Shown: one piece after another, positions 61,856-64,000 of the stretch
How the letters are laid out: every line of letters starts with the position of its first letter
Position numbering within the stretch: position 1 is the stretch's first letter
Assembly: GCA_031275735.1 (NCBI GenBank)
Contig: JAISOJ010000076.1
Span: 37,443 to 101,442 of the forward strand
DNA length: 64,000 nt
Source: Dysgonamonadaceae bacterium
GTDB lineage: Bacteria > Bacteroidota > Bacteroidia > Bacteroidales > Azobacteroidaceae
Reading direction: 5' to 3'
Made by a program: the position numbers and the translations under genes
Notes under the pieces: model-generated
Seen by the model: the letters and a program-made list of their open reading frames with translations, nothing else
Told to the model about the DNA's origin: nothing
The model's database searches: none

Positions 61856-63103
61856 ATGGCAATTATCAAACCATTCAAGGGGATTCGTCCCCCGAAAAAA
61901 TATGTAACCGAGGTTGCTTCTCGTCCATACGACGTGTTAAATTCCGAAGAAGCCCGCAAAGAAGCCAAAGGAAACGAAAAATCCTTGTATCACATCATCA
62001 AACCGGAAATTGATTTTCCTGTAGGAAAAGACGAACACGATCCGGATGTTTATGAAAAAGCGGTAGAAAATTTCAATAAATTTCAGGGAAAAGGCTGGTT
62101 AACGCAAGACGAAAAAGAACATTATTACGTTTATGCCCAAACGATGAATGATCGTACACAGTACGGTTTAGTCGTCGGATCGTCTGTAAACGATTATTTA
62201 ACAGGCGTTATCAAAAAACATGAGTTAACTCGTAAAGACAAAGAGGAAGACCGTATGAAACACGTACGCGTCAATAACGCCAACATGGAACCGGTATTTT
62301 TTGCCTACCCCGAAAATCCCGAATTAGACGCGATTGTTCAAAAAGTAGTCAAACAACAAACGCCCGAATACGACTTTGTTTCTTCCGACGGTATAGGGCA
62401 TCATTTTTGGATCATTGAAGACGAGGCAATTATTCAAAAAATTACGGAATTATTTGCCGAAATACCGTATTTATATATTGCCGACGGACATCACCGTTCG
62501 GCTGCCGCCGCTTTGGTTGGCGCTGAAAAAGCTAAGCAAAATCCGCATCATACAGGCAAAGAAGAATACAACTATTTCATGGCCGTTTGTTTTCCTGCCA
62601 ACCAATTGAAAATTATGGATTACAACAGGGTAGTAAAGGATTTAAACGGTTTGACTCCTGACGAATTTCTCTGCCAATTGAGCGAAGACTTTTACGTAGT
62701 GGACAAGGGCGAGACAATCTATCGTCCCGAAAAGTTGCACAATTTTTCCTTGTACCTCGATAAACACTGGTACTCTTTAGACGCTAAACCGGGTACTTAC
62801 GACGACAATGACCCTATCGGCGTTTTAGATGTTACTATTTCATCTAATTTAATATTAGACAAGATTTTAGGAATAAAAGATTTGCGTACCGATAAACGCA
62901 TCGATTTTGTAGGAGGTCTCCGAGGTTTGGATGAATTGAAACGCCGGGTCGATAGCGGCGAAATGCTTGTTGCTTTGGCGCTCTACCCCGTTTCTATGAA
63001 ACAATTGATCGACATTGCCGATACAGGTAACATCATGCCCCCAAAAACGACGTGGTTTGAACCCAAATTACGTTCCGGTTTGGTGATTCATAAACTTAGT
63101 TAA
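61856..63103 (+). CDS. DUF1015 family protein
   Basis: 415 residues. Family hallmarks: IKPFKGIRPPKKYVTEVASRPYDVLNSEEARKEA at the start, GVIKKHELTRKDKEEDRMKHV, LYIADGHHRSAAAAL and CFPANQLKIMDYNRVVKDLNGL. DGHHR resembles a phosphotransfer or nucleotide-handling motif (DUF1015 belongs to a kinase-like/serine kinase SbnI-related group). In Bacteroidetes it is often next to serC and serA; here those are absent. Cytosolic, no signal. Confidence 0.92.
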   Translation: MAIIKPFKGIRPPKKYVTEVASRPYDVLNSEEARKEAKGNEKSLYHIIKPEIDFPVGKDEHDPDVYEKAVENFNKFQGKGWLTQDEKEHYYVYAQTMNDRTQYGLVVGSSVNDYLTGVIKKHELTRKDKEEDRMKHVRVNNANMEPVFFAYPENPELDAIVQKVVKQQTPEYDFVSSDGIGHHFWIIEDEAIIQKITELFAEIPYLYIADGHHRSAAAALVGAEKAKQNPHHTGKEEYNYFMAVCFPANQLKIMDYNRVVKDLNGLTPDEFLCQLSEDFYVVDKGETIYRPEKLHNFSLYLDKHWYSLDAKPGTYDDNDPIGVLDVTISSNLILDKILGIKDLRTDKRIDFVGGLRGLDELKRRVDSGEMLVALALYPVSMKQLIDIADTGNIMPPKTTWFEPKLRSGLVIHKLS

Positions 63104-63111
63104 AAATAAAT

Positions 63112-63251
63112 AAAGAACGGCTGTCTCAAAAGCCCCTTGTGGTGTGCTTGTCATTGCGGACTTGACCCGCAATCCCCTGAAAGACAACGCTCGTTTTTCG
63201 GGAGATCCCGCGTCAAGCGCGGGATGACACATTGTTGAGATAGCCGTTTTT
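63112..63251. repeat. Multi-stem palindromic intergenic repeat
   Basis: Outer arms AACGGCTGTCTCAA (63116-63129) and TTGAGATAGCCGTT (63235-63248) pair at 13 of 14 positions. Inside are two perfect hairpins, ATTGCGG/CCGCAAT (63153-63173) and ATCCCGCG/CGCGGGAT (63205-63225), flanked by TGTCAT and ATGACA that also pair. The unit could end the DUF1015 transcript. Elements of this make (a TCATTGCGG...CCCGCAAT and ATCCCGCG...CGCGGGATGACA pair) recur in many Bacteroidetes genomes (recalled, unchecked). Confidence 0.65.
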
Positions 63252-63262
63252 ATTATAAAGAG

Positions 63263-63631
63263 CTATGGGAGCCTCCCGCTGGAACAAGTTTCTACCTTAT
63301 CCCTGCGCTTCCTCCTTCGCCAGGCGATACAGAATCCGTATCCGATTCCGGTGATCACTACGACCTCCCATCCGTAATTTACCGGAAGAACCCGGGTTTG
63401 CTGGCCGCTGTCGTCCTGATTTTCGGTGCCGCTGGCGCGGAACAGGCCGCTCCGGTCGTTTCCGTTTCCGTTTCCGTCTTCCCCTCCGTTTTCCGAGTCC
63501 GACTGGTTGCTGTAAATACCCTGGGCAAGTGCGGATGCATCGTCCGCCATCGTTTGACCGCCGGCCAGCAGCAGCGCCGTCAGCAAAATGCGATAAATAA
63601 TAGAATGTTTCATTTTCATTTTCGTTTTCAT
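63263..63631 (-). CDS. Small exported protein with one membrane segment, unknown
   Basis: 122 residues; ATG 63613 (MKHSIIYRILLTALLLAGGQTMA) gives the most typical signal peptide, with two upstream in-frame ATGs. A low-complexity Asn/Gly/Asp segment (NGGEDGNGNGNDRSG) follows, then a C-terminal hydrophobic stretch VVVITGIGYGFCIAW and a basic RRRKRRDK stop-transfer. This layout resembles small proteins beside T9SS genes in Bacteroidales. Codon use is GC-richer than the preceding genes, like the next gene, with which it shares strand. Family not recognised. Confidence 0.6.
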   Translation of the reverse strand: MKTKMKMKHSIIYRILLTALLLAGGQTMADDASALAQGIYSNQSDSENGGEDGNGNGNDRSGLFRASGTENQDDSGQQTRVLPVNYGWEVVVITGIGYGFCIAWRRRKRRDKVETCSSGRLP

Positions 63632-63697
63632 TGTGTGTATTTTTTAGCTTCGCGCTACACGCGAAACGATTAATTCCTAATTCCTAACTCCTAATTT

Positions 63698-64000
63698 TTA
63701 ATTTTTAATTACCAGGTTCCTTAGCCTCACGCCCGCCGAATTGCCGACGCGAACGATATAGACGCCCGGCGCGGGCGCACGAAACGTATACGACGACTCC
63801 TTTACTTCCCGAGAAATGATCACCTTCCCCTGAACATCCGTGATTTGAAGCCGTCCCAGCGGCGATCCGCTGTCCGATGCAATCCGCACCGTTTGCGGAG
63901 CCAGGCGCTGCACGATGATATTCGACCGGGCGGCATTAGCCGGTGGAATATCCGCTTGCCCCGAGAACGTCAGGAAGAAGCGGTTTTCGATATACAGCTC
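63698..64000 (-). CDS. C-terminus of a T9SS cargo protein (partial)
   Basis: 100 residues, open to the window edge, so the N-terminus is missing. It begins ELYIENRFFLTFSGQADIPP and ends in a type A sorting domain: GRLQITDVQGKVIISREV, YTFRAPAPGVYIVRVGNSAG, RNLVIKN. The main domain of the cargo lies outside the window. High GC and short Gly/Pro/Arg content distinguish it from the T9SS genes at 11753-25997. Confidence 0.8.
   Translation of the reverse strand, partial: ELYIENRFFLTFSGQADIPPANAARSNIIVQRLAPQTVRIASDSGSPLGRLQITDVQGKVIISREVKESSYTFRAPAPGVYIVRVGNSAGVRLRNLVIKN

Overview
The window looks like a Bacteroidales chromosome segment. The evidence is tandem SusC/SusD pairs, type IX secretion (T9SS) C-terminal sorting domains, promoters of the Bacteroidetes type (TTTG, about 20 nt, TAnnTTTG), near absence of Shine-Dalgarno sequences, and Bacteroidetes-style large forms of signal peptidase I and CcsBA. 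Base composition is AT-rich through most of the window and clearly more GC-rich in the last 700 bases. I cannot name the genus.

Layout. 1-11574 (minus strand) is a polysaccharide utilisation locus: SusC-SusD-SusC-SusD, a DUF1735-type lipoprotein, and the start of a probable beta-helix glycoside hydrolase cut by the window edge. 11753-13889 holds a T9SS-exported GLUG-repeat protein, an 829-base AT-rich spacer with palindromes of the LacI-operator type, a 20-bp perfect inverted repeat and a broken small gene. 13890-27164 is a cell-surface and glycan region with four glycosyltransferases, a YfhO membrane protein and three T9SS-type secreted proteins, one of them a frameshifted subtilisin. Embedded in it at 15695-18508 is the most interesting locus: a radical-SAM peptide-modification operon of the 'CXXX repeat peptide' type. 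It has a 104-residue precursor with 24 cysteines, a radical SAM/SPASM enzyme, a second maturase without the radical SAM cysteine triad, and an 85-residue partner.

27212-37634 carries a DUF6599 protein, a Tat-exported ferredoxin-type aldo/keto reductase, folP-cdaA, tRNA-Gln(UUG), an IS30 transposase remnant, OsmC, a DUF1460 hydrolase, an ECF sigma/anti-sigma operon with two beta-helical envelope proteins, and a K+/H+ antiporter. 37851-42882 has an ISL3/ISAon1-type transposase remnant followed by a hexuronate operon (uxaC, KDG kinase, KDPG aldolase, ExuT-like transporter), which would take uronic acids to pyruvate and glyceraldehyde-3-phosphate. 43140-63103 is mostly housekeeping: dapB, lepB, WbqC, an MFS transporter, aroB, metG, TerC, CcsBA, superoxide dismutase, a nucleotidyltransferase, an SGNH hydrolase with a duplicated Tat signal, an ABC-F protein, an M13 peptidase and a DUF1015 protein. 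Among them at 48777-49311 is a chimeric gene remnant made of a RhuM-type N-terminus and an outer-membrane beta-barrel. 63112-64000 has a multi-stem palindromic repeat and two GC-richer genes, one of them the C-terminus of another T9SS cargo.

No CRISPR array, rRNA, complete insertion sequence or prophage was seen. All family assignments were made by reading motifs; no database search was run.
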